From assembly GCA_029558715.1 (NCBI GenBank), contig JAKQEA010000190.1, forward strand, positions 1-64,000: DNA of 64,000 bases. Direction: 5' to 3'. The stretch is from Bacteroidota bacterium (GTDB taxonomy: Bacteria > Bacteroidota > Bacteroidia > Chitinophagales > Chitinophagaceae). Each line of letters opens with the position of its first letter. The first letter of the stretch is position 1. Shown here in pieces: positions 52,687 to 61,703 of the stretch. The notes under the pieces were generated by a model, which was given only the letters and a program-made list of their open reading frames with translations, searched no databases and was not told where the DNA came from. The position numbers and the translations under genes are program-made.

Positions 52687-53724
52687 TTAGTACGACCAGA
52701 GATCCTGCTCGAAATTGAATATCTTTTCTTTAATATTTTCTCCCTCCAACAGCCTCAGGATGGGGTCATTGATATAGTTCCTGATCATTTTATTTCCTGG
52801 ATTATCCAAGGTTGATTTTACAATGTAACTGCTGAACATACGGCTCTCAAACAGTTCTTCCCATGTCATCCTGCTCTGACCCATATTCTTGGGATTATAT
52901 ACTTCAGCCTTTACAAGCATGGGTCTCAAATCAGGGTAGTAAACCCAAAACAATGAGGATGTACCTCTTTCTTTTGTTGTATTAGGAATATACTCAGTTT
53001 TGAGTAATCCTATACCTAAGATCCGAACAAACATACGGCTTGATTCCCTATCAAAGACCCACTCTTCTTTCAAACGGATTCTTGTAACAGATTTTGCATC
53101 AAAACTTGCTCTTGTCACATTCCATCCAACTATCTTATCAATTTGCTTTGTATCGTAAATTGGGAAAGTATCGAGCTTACCAGAGGTTAGTTGCTGAACA
53201 TCCGCAATAGCAAGCGGAGTAGTAAATCTATCGTCGGAAAAAGCAGTTACTTCTCCGGTTTGTACCGCTTTCATCAGCATATTAACGAATATCTGACTGC
53301 CGTTATCATCTACTGCCTCATACATGAATATTTTGTTCATTTTCTCCCTGAGATCCAGTTCTCTCCATACTTTCTCTGCATATAAGGCATCATCCCAGCG
53401 AAGATGTTCATAGATGAGTGGGGTACGCTGAGTAAGGCTACCCTTATCAAAAGCGTTATCATTTCTCAACGACTTCTTAGGGGAAATATCATTACTTGTA
53501 GTATCATATGTTATTGGCAAATTAGCCAGGGGATCATAACCAGACGGAGGCTGATTATTATTATTCTGCTGTTGTTCATTACCACCAGTAGTAGGTGGGG
53601 CCGGATTTGTAGAAGGATTATTTGTATCCTTCCTTTTCTTGGACGGTCTTTGTGCATTTGCATCGATCAGCAAAAAGGCTGAAACCACCAAGCATAAACC
53701 GAACTTTAAGAATTTCATATTCAT
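52687..53724 (-). CDS. gldN: Gliding motility / T9SS protein GldN
   Basis: The 345-residue product has a signal peptide (to about ANAQ), a Pro/Asn/Gln-rich linker, and a GldN domain: LRWDDALYAEKVWRELDLREKMNK, GWNVTRASFDAKSVTRIRLKEEW and WEELFESRMFSSYIVKSTL. GldN forms, with GldK, the periplasmic ring under the outer membrane in the type IX secretion system. It is the last gene of gldK-gldL-gldM-gldN and lies six bases after the gldM stop. No paralogous gldO is present in the window. Confidence 0.97.
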   Translation of the reverse strand: MNMKFLKFGLCLVVSAFLLIDANAQRPSKKRKDTNNPSTNPAPPTTGGNEQQQNNNNQPPSGYDPLANLPITYDTTSNDISPKKSLRNDNAFDKGSLTQRTPLIYEHLRWDDALYAEKVWRELDLREKMNKIFMYEAVDDNGSQIFVNMLMKAVQTGEVTAFSDDRFTTPLAIADVQQLTSGKLDTFPIYDTKQIDKIVGWNVTRASFDAKSVTRIRLKEEWVFDRESSRMFVRILGIGLLKTEYIPNTTKERGTSSLFWVYYPDLRPMLVKAEVYNPKNMGQSRMTWEELFESRMFSSYIVKSTLDNPGNKMIRNYINDPILRLLEGENIKEKIFNFEQDLWSY

Positions 53725-53730
53725 ATCGCA

Positions 53731-55245
53731 CTATTTAATATAATAAACGAGTGAAGGAGCCTTTGTAGTACGTCCATCCGGACCTTTTACCCTGATATCG
53801 TCAATTGTTACCATTCTATCAGCTTTAACATGCTGATTTATAGCATTTCTTACTGCACCAGAGAAAGCAGCTCCCTGAACGGGTATTGAAATAATATCAT
53901 CGTCTGTATCACAAGTAAACGTAAAGCTTACCACATCATAGTTCAGCTCGAAAGGGAAGTTTTTAATACCTGCCCCTACACCTCCCTGAGCTTTAAAAGC
54001 CCCGGCAAGGAATGGTTCGCCACTTTGCTTTCCTCCAACATAGGCTTGTGCTTCCGGTATAGTACGAACCCTGAAATTGCTTGCTCCAGCGACTTTGCCG
54101 TCAACTGTAACAGTGATAATCGTATTATCATTAACAGTATTTACACGAGCAACATATTTACCGGTGCCCGGTACTTTGACTAAAGAACCATTGTTAATAG
54201 TTGCTTTGATCCTGTCATCACCGCCTCCACTGGCAGCAATTGTAACAGGGTTATCAACTCCTATATACAATACGTTCATTTTATCAAGTGCTATTGAAGC
54301 ATTAGCTGAGCCGACAGTGTATTCAACAGGTATAGTCCTTGTTTGAGGATTTCCATCCTGGTCTGTAAATGCTACAGTAACATTAATCGTATGTGAACCA
54401 ACACCGCCTGCTGCTGCTTTATAAATTGCCTGACCTTTCTCATTTAATGACACACCCGAACCATTGATAGTAACAGTAGGTAGTTTTGTTTTACTGAACG
54501 CACCCAAACCGGCAGTAATTTCAATTTCCTGACCCGGCATAAGATACTTAGAGTTCTGCCCAACAATTGCTTCAAAAGTATCAAATCTCAGTTCAACTTT
54601 ACCAACCTGCTCATGACAGAATGTAACGACTTTATTTTCTGATGTTTTGATATCATTCTGAAATTTACTGAGGATACTTAGAGCTCCTACAGCAGGTGCC
54701 ATATAAAAATAAGCTTCCTCCCATGTTTTCTTTTTTGAAGTAGTTGGCTTAGGAGGAGTGAGATCGACCTGCAATGAATTTGTGAACTCTGTAGCTATTG
54801 CTGAATCAACTCCCAATATATTCTTCTTAAATGCTTCAAGAATCTTATAAAGTTCCTTACCTTTTCCTTGCTGGACAAAGATCCTTGTAGTTGCATTTTG
54901 CTCATCTTCTTTAAACTTGCCGCCCTTTGAAGATTCAGTGATTAATTCTTTCTTTAGATTTTCAATAAAATTATATGCCGTAGCAGAATAATCCATCACT
55001 TGCTTTGCTTTTGGCTGCCAGATTTCTGCCTTAGCCTTGGTGGTAGGGTCAGATATTTTTTCTGTCAACGAAGCAAAAATTCTGTCTGAAGATAATTTTA
55101 CTGCGCTATTGGTTTTCTCCAGGCTTTCATTTATCGTTTTAAAGGCATTGAGGATCTCAGCCGAAATGTTAATAGCCAGTAAGGCTGTCAACACCAGGTA
55201 CATGATATTGATCATCTTCTGCCGGGGTTCTTTAGGTAAAGACAT
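53731..55245 (-). CDS. gldM: Gliding motility / T9SS motor protein GldM
   Basis: The 504-residue product begins MSLPKEPRQKMINIMYLVLTALLAIN with one membrane helix (about 13-32) near the N-terminus. A large periplasmic part of helical and Ig-like domains follows (for example PGQEIEITAGLGAFSKTKLP) and the end KGPDGRTTKAPSLVYYIK. GldM spans the periplasm, joins the proton-driven GldL motor to the GldKN ring, and rotates. The length (about 515) and order match the family. Confidence 0.98.
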   Translation of the reverse strand: MSLPKEPRQKMINIMYLVLTALLAINISAEILNAFKTINESLEKTNSAVKLSSDRIFASLTEKISDPTTKAKAEIWQPKAKQVMDYSATAYNFIENLKKELITESSKGGKFKEDEQNATTRIFVQQGKGKELYKILEAFKKNILGVDSAIATEFTNSLQVDLTPPKPTTSKKKTWEEAYFYMAPAVGALSILSKFQNDIKTSENKVVTFCHEQVGKVELRFDTFEAIVGQNSKYLMPGQEIEITAGLGAFSKTKLPTVTINGSGVSLNEKGQAIYKAAAGGVGSHTINVTVAFTDQDGNPQTRTIPVEYTVGSANASIALDKMNVLYIGVDNPVTIAASGGGDDRIKATINNGSLVKVPGTGKYVARVNTVNDNTIITVTVDGKVAGASNFRVRTIPEAQAYVGGKQSGEPFLAGAFKAQGGVGAGIKNFPFELNYDVVSFTFTCDTDDDIISIPVQGAAFSGAVRNAINQHVKADRMVTIDDIRVKGPDGRTTKAPSLVYYIK

Positions 55246-55323
55246 GAAGATTCGTGGTTTTTAAATTAGAAATAGTGACTTCTTTGAATCACGGATACGG
55301 ATTCGTTCTTTTAAAGTTTTGTT

Positions 55324-56097
55324 TTAGCTGCGACCCTGCATGGCTGTTAACATGTTACCATAGATATTATTCAAACGGCCCAGGTTAGATGCCAGGTGTC
55401 CGATTTGCTCCTGTACTCTCTTCGCATCTTCAGCACTGTTAAGCATTGAATTAGATGTTTCAGAAAGTTTACCATAGAATGCATTCAATGCTTTCAGGTG
55501 GTTATTGCTCTCCTGCAATTCGAGTTCATAAATTGTATTCAGCGAAGACAGGTTTTTGGTCAATACCTGGATCTGCTCATGGAATACCTTAGCACCTTCT
55601 GTTGCTGTATTGAAGGCCCCTACTGAAGAAGCAGCTGTTGTGTAAGCATCTTTTACTTTTTCAAGCTGGCCGGTTACTTCTCTTGTCTTCGTAGTAAAGT
55701 CAGCCGTTGCATTGATAGTATCACCAATACCGTTCATACCTGTAACGGTAGTATTTAATTGTTTAAACCCTTCGCCCAAACGTTTCATTGTATCAGGTGT
55801 AATATCAGCTTCTGCAAGCATTTTATCCATAGCTCCGAAAGTAGCCCTGCTTTTGGCACCTGCAACCGAGAATTGCTCTTCATCATGTGAGGCATCTTTG
55901 ATAGGAGGATATATTGCATACAAAACGCCGTACAAGGCGAAAATTATTGCTTCTGTAGTAAGACCTATCCACAACCAGGTGTCTGCATCAGGCTGGTGGG
56001 TAATTTTTCTGAGTGCACCCCAGATTACTAATGCTGCGCCAAAAGAAACGCCTACGTCTACCCATTTACTTACCTTAGATGGAATTGCTGCTGCCAT
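55324..56097 (-). CDS. gldL: Gliding motility / T9SS motor protein GldL
   Basis: The 257-residue product has two helices near the N-terminus (about 14-31 and 41-64, the second WLWIGLTTEAIIFALYGVLY) and a long helical cytoplasmic tail with Asn/Thr-rich heptads. The Glu in LTTEAIIF is the conserved membrane charge proposed to carry protons. GldL forms a pentamer around the GldM dimer as the inner-membrane motor. The gap to gldM is 78 bases. Confidence 0.98.
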   Translation of the reverse strand: MAAAIPSKVSKWVDVGVSFGAALVIWGALRKITHQPDADTWLWIGLTTEAIIFALYGVLYAIYPPIKDASHDEEQFSVAGAKSRATFGAMDKMLAEADITPDTMKRLGEGFKQLNTTVTGMNGIGDTINATADFTTKTREVTGQLEKVKDAYTTAASSVGAFNTATEGAKVFHEQIQVLTKNLSSLNTIYELELQESNNHLKALNAFYGKLSETSNSMLNSAEDAKRVQEQIGHLASNLGRLNNIYGNMLTAMQGRS

Positions 56098-56206
56098 AAT
56101 TGGATTTTTTAAAAGTGGTTTTGTTGATATTAATTAAGAGAGAAAGAAGAGAGGACAGATTTTACTTTACTGCCCTCTCAATATGTTTGATTTAGTTCGT
56201 TATTTT

Positions 56207-57520
56207 TTATCTGCGACGTCCTTTTTGCGGAGCTGCGGGTAAATCAATCACACAACGGAAGCCGATGTAAGATTTAGTGGAGTCCTGGTATTCATAAGTG
56301 CTGGTACCTGTTTGCAGGTAATAACCAACATCTTTCCAGCTACCACCACGAATGATCTTACGTTTCATCAGGGGAGGATCATCATCTTTTGCGTTCCAGC
56401 GAACATCAGGGTTCATATCATGCTGAAAGTTATTACGACCTTCATAATAGATTGAAGAGGTCCACTCTGCCACGTTACCAGACATGCAGTACAGACCATA
56501 ATCATTAGGCCAGTAAGCATCGGCACGAACAGTGTAGAATCCACCATCTTCAGGATAGTTACCACGGCCTGGTTTGAAGTTGGCCATCAGACATCCTTTT
56601 TTATTACGCAGGTAATAATTACCCCAGGGGAACATCGATTGTGAACGACCGCCACGGGCTGCATACTCCCATTGTGCCTCAGTAGGCAGGCGGAAATCCG
56701 ATTCTTGTGTTCTTTTCTTTGAATCCAGGTAGGCGTTCAGGAAATGGGTTCTCCACTCACAGAAAGCAGTTGCTTGTTTCCAGTTCACACCTACAACAGG
56801 ATAGTTGCCAAAAGCCGGGTGAGAAAAATATCTTTTTGTCATCGGCTCATTATATGAATAGGAGAAGTCGCGGATCCATGCTAATGTATCAGGATAAATT
56901 GCTACGTCTTTCTTTACGATAAAAGTAGAGCGGGGTTTACCAGCATTCTCTCTTCTGGCAGCTTCTTTCAGATCGAAAGTCTCAGAATGGAATACTATTT
57001 TCGAAGGATCGATTTCTTTTTTTCCGAAAACCCTGTCATCCGGAGGGAGTATCATGGGTGTAGCGGCCAGTTTTTCCATTTCATTTGGATCACCCCACTT
57101 AAAGGTTTTCATTTTGGCCCAGTCCACATATTCGTTTCCATCTTTACCGGTTTTAAGGTAGCCCATGTTACGAGCTACTACAGAATCTCTAACCCAGTAT
57201 ACGAACTGACGATACTCGTTGTTGGTAATCTCAGTTGCATCCATCCAGAAGCCACTGATAGACACAGAGCGGTTACGGGCACTGAATGCGTAGGCAGGAT
57301 CCTCATCACTGGGACCCATATGGAATGTACCTTGAGGTACATACACCATGCCCGGAGGCTTCGGAAGTGTATATTTACTTCCAGGAGCAACTCCATGCAC
57401 CTGACCATCATTCGGAAGGCTACCGCCTTTGTTTTTCTTTCCTCCCAGTATTCCGCAACTGGTTAATACAGACACACAGGCGACTGCATAAAAGGTGTAA
57501 TAAAGGTTTCTCATTTTCAT
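56207..57520 (-). CDS. gldK: Gliding motility / T9SS lipoprotein GldK
   Basis: The 437-residue product is a lipoprotein with lipobox VLTSC (Cys22 counting from the ATG at 57520; a second ATG lies two codons later). A sulfatase-modifying-factor/FGE-like domain follows: GTFHMGPSDEDP, SISGFWMDATEITNNEYRQF, RLPTEAQWEYAARGG, YCMSGNVAEWTSSIYYEG and KIIRGGSWKD. The FGE catalytic cysteines are not retained, as in other GldK proteins, so it is structural. With GldN it forms the ring at the outer membrane. First gene of the gld operon. Confidence 0.97.
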   Translation of the reverse strand: MKMRNLYYTFYAVACVSVLTSCGILGGKKNKGGSLPNDGQVHGVAPGSKYTLPKPPGMVYVPQGTFHMGPSDEDPAYAFSARNRSVSISGFWMDATEITNNEYRQFVYWVRDSVVARNMGYLKTGKDGNEYVDWAKMKTFKWGDPNEMEKLAATPMILPPDDRVFGKKEIDPSKIVFHSETFDLKEAARRENAGKPRSTFIVKKDVAIYPDTLAWIRDFSYSYNEPMTKRYFSHPAFGNYPVVGVNWKQATAFCEWRTHFLNAYLDSKKRTQESDFRLPTEAQWEYAARGGRSQSMFPWGNYYLRNKKGCLMANFKPGRGNYPEDGGFYTVRADAYWPNDYGLYCMSGNVAEWTSSIYYEGRNNFQHDMNPDVRWNAKDDDPPLMKRKIIRGGSWKDVGYYLQTGTSTYEYQDSTKSYIGFRCVIDLPAAPQKGRRR

Positions 57521-57570
57521 ACACTTAAAGGGTATTGGGCAAATATAATGTTTAGAACTGTTCTCTGGCA

Positions 57571-57600
57571 CAAGGTTATAATTTATTTTTTTAAATCAAA
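57571..57600 (-). promoter_or_regulatory. Candidate gldKLMN promoter
   Basis: On the minus strand TTTG (57597-57600) and TAACCTTG (57571-57578, one base from TAnnTTTG) lie 18 bases apart, close to the Bacteroidota -33/-7 layout. The start would be near 57565, giving a leader of about 45 bases before gldK. Confidence 0.45.
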
Positions 57601-57667
57601 ACGTATTTTTCGAAGTAAATTTTCTAACGGATACCGGCTCTGTTTTATTGCATTAACTAAAAATTAA

Positions 57668-59731
57668 TTATTGCTTTTGGCCCTTGTTTATCAGCGACAT
57701 AAGCTCTTTTGCAGAAAATACGGGATTAAGGCAAGTGTAACTACGGCACAGGTATATAGTAGGATTCTCACTAATCTGTTTTCCTTCCAGTAAGGGGTAG
57801 TTATTGTCCGGTTTTTCTGTTACCATCATTACCCTGTGCGGGATAAATTGTTTCAAAATTTCTCGATGCAAGGCCGATAAATTTTCTCCTGTTACCACTA
57901 TTTCATTAGTTCCCTGAATTATTTCCTGGAGAAGACAGGCCCAATTGCCAAAAGAACCCGGGTAGCGGATGATGGCATTGCCAAGAGAGGTAAGCATCGC
58001 CCTGCTTCTTTGCGCCCAGTCCCTTTCATCACATAAAATGGAAAGAAGATGAAGATTATATGCCATTATTGAATTACCTGATGGTACCGCCCCGTCGTAC
58101 ACTTCTTTCTTTCTCACAATAATATCCTTTTGGCCTGCCGTTGTATAAAAAAAGAAAGGGCTGTCCGCTTCACTAAAATTCTCTATAACATGATTTGTCA
58201 GTTTCTTTGCTTTCTCTATCCATTTTGTTTCACCCGTTATTTCCTGTAAACGAAGAAGGGCCTGAATTAAAAAAGCATAATCATCCAAAAAAGCAGGATA
58301 CCGGGCAGCCCCGTTCTTATATGTATGATGATAGGGTAGATTGCCCTCATTAGTAAAGCTCGTCAGCAGAAAGTGCATATTATCAATTGCAAGCTTTTTA
58401 TATGATTCATTACCGGTCGCTTCATATGCCTTGCTACAAGCCGTATTCATTAAAGCATTCCATCCTAATATGATTTTATCGTCCAGCAGCGGTCTTATTC
58501 TTTTGTTTCTTTTATCAAGTAATGCTTTTTTACCACTTTCTAATTTCCTTTTTAACTCGTCAACTGATACATTTCTTGACACTGCAAAATCCTCTATTGG
58601 TCTTTTCACCCAAAGAATATTGGTATGTTCCCAATTACCTTGCTCAGTTATATCAAAGTATTCACAAAAGTCTGTTGCATCTGCTCCAAGTATTTCATGT
58701 ATTTCATCTAAGCTCCATACATAAAATTTTCCTTCTATTCCTTCACTATCTGCATCTAATGCTGCACAAAATCCTTTTTCCGGACTTAGCAACTCGCTTT
58801 GAATGAAGGCCATTGTTTCATCAATGACCTCTCTATACCTTTCTTTTTTAGTTAACTGGAAAGCCTCACTTAATACAGCCACTAATAATGCATTATCATA
58901 AAGCATTTTTTCAAAATGAGGGACCAGCCACTCTGCATCTGTTGAATACCTGGCAAAACCGCCGCCAACCTGGTCATATATACCACCATCAATCATTTTA
59001 TCAAGGGAGAGCAGGGCCTGATTAAGTGCTTTTTCATTTTTTGAAGTATAATAATAACGCAACAGAAACTGTATGGAAAAAGTTTGGGGAAACTTGGGTG
59101 CCTTCCCAAAACCGCCCCACTGCCGGTCAGCTGATCTCATTAAGTTTTGAAATGAATCGTCAGTTTTATCATTGGTGAAAAAGTCATCTGTTACCGAAGA
59201 CCCAAGTACTCCAAACTCATTTGATTTCGCCAGATGTTTGGTAAGGTTTTCCGCCTGAGCATCAATTTCATGTCTCCTTTCCCTAAATGCTTGTATAACA
59301 CCATACAAAGTTTCCTGCCATGAAGGCCTGTTAAAAGCCCTTTGGGGAGGAAAATAAGTACCTCCGTAAAACGGTTTTGTTTCAGGTGTTAAAAAAACAT
59401 TTAAAGGCCAACCTCCGCTTCCTGTCATTGCCTGAACGGCATCCATATAGAAATGGTCCAGGTCTGGCCGTTCTTCCCTGTCTATTTTGATATTGATAAA
59501 ATGATCATTCATCAGCTTTGCGGTTGTTTCATCTTCAAAACTTTCCCTTTCCATTACATGGCACCAATGACAGGCTGCATAGCCAATGCTAACCAGAATG
59601 GGTTTGTTTTCCTGTTTTGCTTTGTTTAATGCCTCATCTCCCCAGGGATACCAGTTTACCGGGTTATGAGCATGTTGCAGCAAATAAGGACTTGTTTCGT
59701 TGATAAGCTGATTCGTATGCTCTTTCATCAA
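57668..59731 (-). CDS. Thioredoxin-fold DUF255 protein (YyaL/SPATA20-like)
   Basis: The 687-residue product starts [25 protein letters not shown], has the thioredoxin-like site [20 protein letters not shown] (CxxC within CHWC) and [19 protein letters not shown], followed by a long alpha/alpha six-barrel-like region ([42 protein letters not shown]). The family occurs widely; its members are called thymidylate kinase-like or spermatogenesis-associated in old annotations, without evidence. Cytoplasmic; function unknown. The residual start choice is between two adjacent ATGs. Confidence 0.9.
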   Translation of the reverse strand: MMKEHTNQLINETSPYLLQHAHNPVNWYPWGDEALNKAKQENKPILVSIGYAACHWCHVMERESFEDETTAKLMNDHFINIKIDREERPDLDHFYMDAVQAMTGSGGWPLNVFLTPETKPFYGGTYFPPQRAFNRPSWQETLYGVIQAFRERRHEIDAQAENLTKHLAKSNEFGVLGSSVTDDFFTNDKTDDSFQNLMRSADRQWGGFGKAPKFPQTFSIQFLLRYYYTSKNEKALNQALLSLDKMIDGGIYDQVGGGFARYSTDAEWLVPHFEKMLYDNALLVAVLSEAFQLTKKERYREVIDETMAFIQSELLSPEKGFCAALDADSEGIEGKFYVWSLDEIHEILGADATDFCEYFDITEQGNWEHTNILWVKRPIEDFAVSRNVSVDELKRKLESGKKALLDKRNKRIRPLLDDKIILGWNALMNTACSKAYEATGNESYKKLAIDNMHFLLTSFTNEGNLPYHHTYKNGAARYPAFLDDYAFLIQALLRLQEITGETKWIEKAKKLTNHVIENFSEADSPFFFYTTAGQKDIIVRKKEVYDGAVPSGNSIMAYNLHLLSILCDERDWAQRSRAMLTSLGNAIIRYPGSFGNWACLLQEIIQGTNEIVVTGENLSALHREILKQFIPHRVMMVTEKPDNNYPLLEGKQISENPTIYLCRSYTCLNPVFSAKELMSLINKGQKQ

Positions 59732-59784
59732 TTGTTATGTTATTATAACAACGAAGTTCGCTGAATATGGTTTCCAGAAAAAGA

Positions 59785-59810
59785 AAAGGACACTGGCAAA
59801 AGTGTCCTTT
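59785..59810 (-). terminator. Terminator after hemD
   Basis: AAAGGACACT and its complement AGTGTCCTTT form a perfect 10-bp stem with a six-base loop. On the minus strand it is followed by TCTTTTTCT. It ends the tamA-like - DUF4271 - hemD transcript. Confidence 0.85.
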
Positions 59811-59832
59811 ACAAATTAGGTATTCTGTAGAA

Positions 59833-60633
59833 TTATTTCTTTTTGACCAAAGTTGAGAGAAACTGGTCCAATGCAGCTACCATGCTTGGTGTTTGTGGTT
59901 GGGGAGCTTTTATTTCAAGCTTTAACCCCTTTTCTTCAATGGCCCTGAAAGTATTGTTCCCAAAAGCCCCTATCACTGTTCCGTTTTGTTTGTATTTCGG
60001 CAAGTTATCAAACAAACTTTTTACACCGCTGGGTGTAAAAAAGCAGATAACGTCGTATTCCGTTTTTAGTAAGATATCTTTTATGTCGCTGCTTACACTA
60101 CGATACATAAAAGCCAGTGTAAACTCACAATTATTGGCTTTTAGCCAGTTTACTATCTCATTATCTTGTTGGTTCTCTGAGCATACATAGAGAAATTTTT
60201 CATTAGCCTTATGTTTGTTAATCACATCAAACATGCTTTTGTTGGTTCCATCTGCTCCATAGAACACCTTTCTCTTTCTGTAGAGGATAAATTTCTGCAG
60301 GTACAGAGCTACAGCCTCAGTGATACAGAAATACTTTGTATCCTGCGGCACACTAACCTTCATTTCCTCACACATCCGAAAGAAATGATCAATAGCATTT
60401 CGGCTGGTGAATATTATACCGGTATAGTTGTGAATTTCAATCTTTTGCTTGCGGAAGTCCCGTGCCGGAATTCCTTCCAGACGGATAAAGGGATGGAAAT
60501 CCAGCTCAATGCTGTATTTCCTGGCCAGCTCGAAGTATGGTGACTTCTCACTTTCGGGCCTCGGTTGGGTAATCAGGATTTTCTTTATTGCTTTGGCCTG
60601 TTCACCGGCCTTTTTAACCCCATTTGTACTCAT
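59833..60633 (-). CDS. hemD: Uroporphyrinogen-III synthase
   Basis: The 266-residue product has the two-domain HemD fold with weak but clear motifs: KKILITQPRPESEKSPYFELA, YTGIIFTSRNAIDHFF, YVCSENQQDNEIVNWLKAN, VICFFTPSGVKSLFDNLP and VIGAFGNNTFRAIEEKGL. HemD closes hydroxymethylbilane to uroporphyrinogen III in haem synthesis. Other hem genes are not next to it, but hemW begins at the right end. The ATG at 60633 is chosen over an upstream start. It is the third gene of its operon, 29 bases after DUF4271. Confidence 0.9.
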   Translation of the reverse strand: MSTNGVKKAGEQAKAIKKILITQPRPESEKSPYFELARKYSIELDFHPFIRLEGIPARDFRKQKIEIHNYTGIIFTSRNAIDHFFRMCEEMKVSVPQDTKYFCITEAVALYLQKFILYRKRKVFYGADGTNKSMFDVINKHKANEKFLYVCSENQQDNEIVNWLKANNCEFTLAFMYRSVSSDIKDILLKTEYDVICFFTPSGVKSLFDNLPKYKQNGTVIGAFGNNTFRAIEEKGLKLEIKAPQPQTPSMVAALDQFLSTLVKKK

Positions 60634-60662
60634 GTTCGGTTCGGCTAAAGTTGGCTGCAAAG

Positions 60663-61649
60663 TTAAGTAGTTTGGCTGAAATACACTAACAAAGCCTTGT
60701 AAACCAGTAAAAGAGGGGTCACTTCGAAGGCTAAAAAGTATAGAAAGAAGTGAAAGGGGCTGACTTTGACCTGATTACGAACAACAGAATACGTCAAAAC
60801 AATCCTGTAAATAAGCATTGCACCAATTAAAATCCATGATAACGCAAGGCCTATTGAAAAGAGATCGCTGGTGGAAAATGCAAGGAGAATAAGGAATGGC
60901 AGCAATAGTATACCTATCATTTTGTTGATGATAAATACTATAAAAATGTAAGAATTAGCAGCCTCCTCGGTATTAAAAAGCCAGCCAGATATTTTAAGTC
61001 CTATGAATTTCACAAAATAGGCCACGGAAAGTCCCGTCATACAGTACACAAATAAGATCCAAAAATTATCAATCGGGCTTATCTGAAAATACTCGATCAA
61101 AAAGGTCAGATAGAGTCCGGCGCTAATAACAAAGAATCCATTTAATAAAATGGATGGTAGTGGTGTTTGTACCAATTGTTCACTGATCTGCCTTACTTTG
61201 AGAGTGTTCCTGAAAAACAACCTGAAAAGATCGTTGAAGTATTTTGGAAAGGCCTGCCGTAATAAAGCGAAAATGATTAAAAGTAAAACCAGGCTATAAA
61301 AAAGTATCTCCTTGCCATGAACCTGCCTGACTTCTCCTTCTTTAAAAGAAACTGATTTGGCTTTAAACCGAAATCCAAAATAAGGATGATGCTCTAGTAT
61401 CTGCCAGCAGATTTTCTGCAAGGAAAAGGTATCAGCAGGATTTAGCAGCCATCCTGAATCTTGCTGCGGCCGCCTTGAAATTTCCTGGCTTGTTTGCACA
61501 AGGGGTAAAGAATCCTGCTGCTTCAATGTATCTGTACCCGAGTATGTTGTATCTGCTGCTTTGCCGGCAGATGAATCAATAACAGTCTGTGCAGAAGAGA
61601 TAGCTGTCAGCGACAAAAAAAGAAATAAGAGAGATAATTTTTTTTTCAA
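60663..61649 (-). CDS. DUF4271 domain-containing membrane protein
   Basis: The product has 328 residues if started at TTG 61649, which gives a clean signal peptide (KKKLSLLFLFLSLTAISSAQ); a GTG 48 bases upstream is the alternative. A short periplasmic segment with WLLNPADTFSLQKICWQILEHHPYFGF is followed by about seven membrane helices in the DUF4271 pattern. This Bacteroidota family is often encoded directly before hemD, as here; its function is unknown. Confidence 0.85.
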   Translation of the reverse strand: MKKKLSLLFLFLSLTAISSAQTVIDSSAGKAADTTYSGTDTLKQQDSLPLVQTSQEISRRPQQDSGWLLNPADTFSLQKICWQILEHHPYFGFRFKAKSVSFKEGEVRQVHGKEILFYSLVLLLIIFALLRQAFPKYFNDLFRLFFRNTLKVRQISEQLVQTPLPSILLNGFFVISAGLYLTFLIEYFQISPIDNFWILFVYCMTGLSVAYFVKFIGLKISGWLFNTEEAANSYIFIVFIINKMIGILLLPFLILLAFSTSDLFSIGLALSWILIGAMLIYRIVLTYSVVRNQVKVSPFHFFLYFLAFEVTPLLLVYKALLVYFSQTT

Positions 61650-61703
61650 GAAAAACTGTTGAGATGCAAAAATATAAAGTGAGTCCGGACTCTGCACAAA
61701 TGA

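Noticed and set aside
56987-57466. 159-residue plus-strand frame opposite gldK
   Set aside because: Antisense shadow of the conserved GldK coding sequence; no independent start signal.
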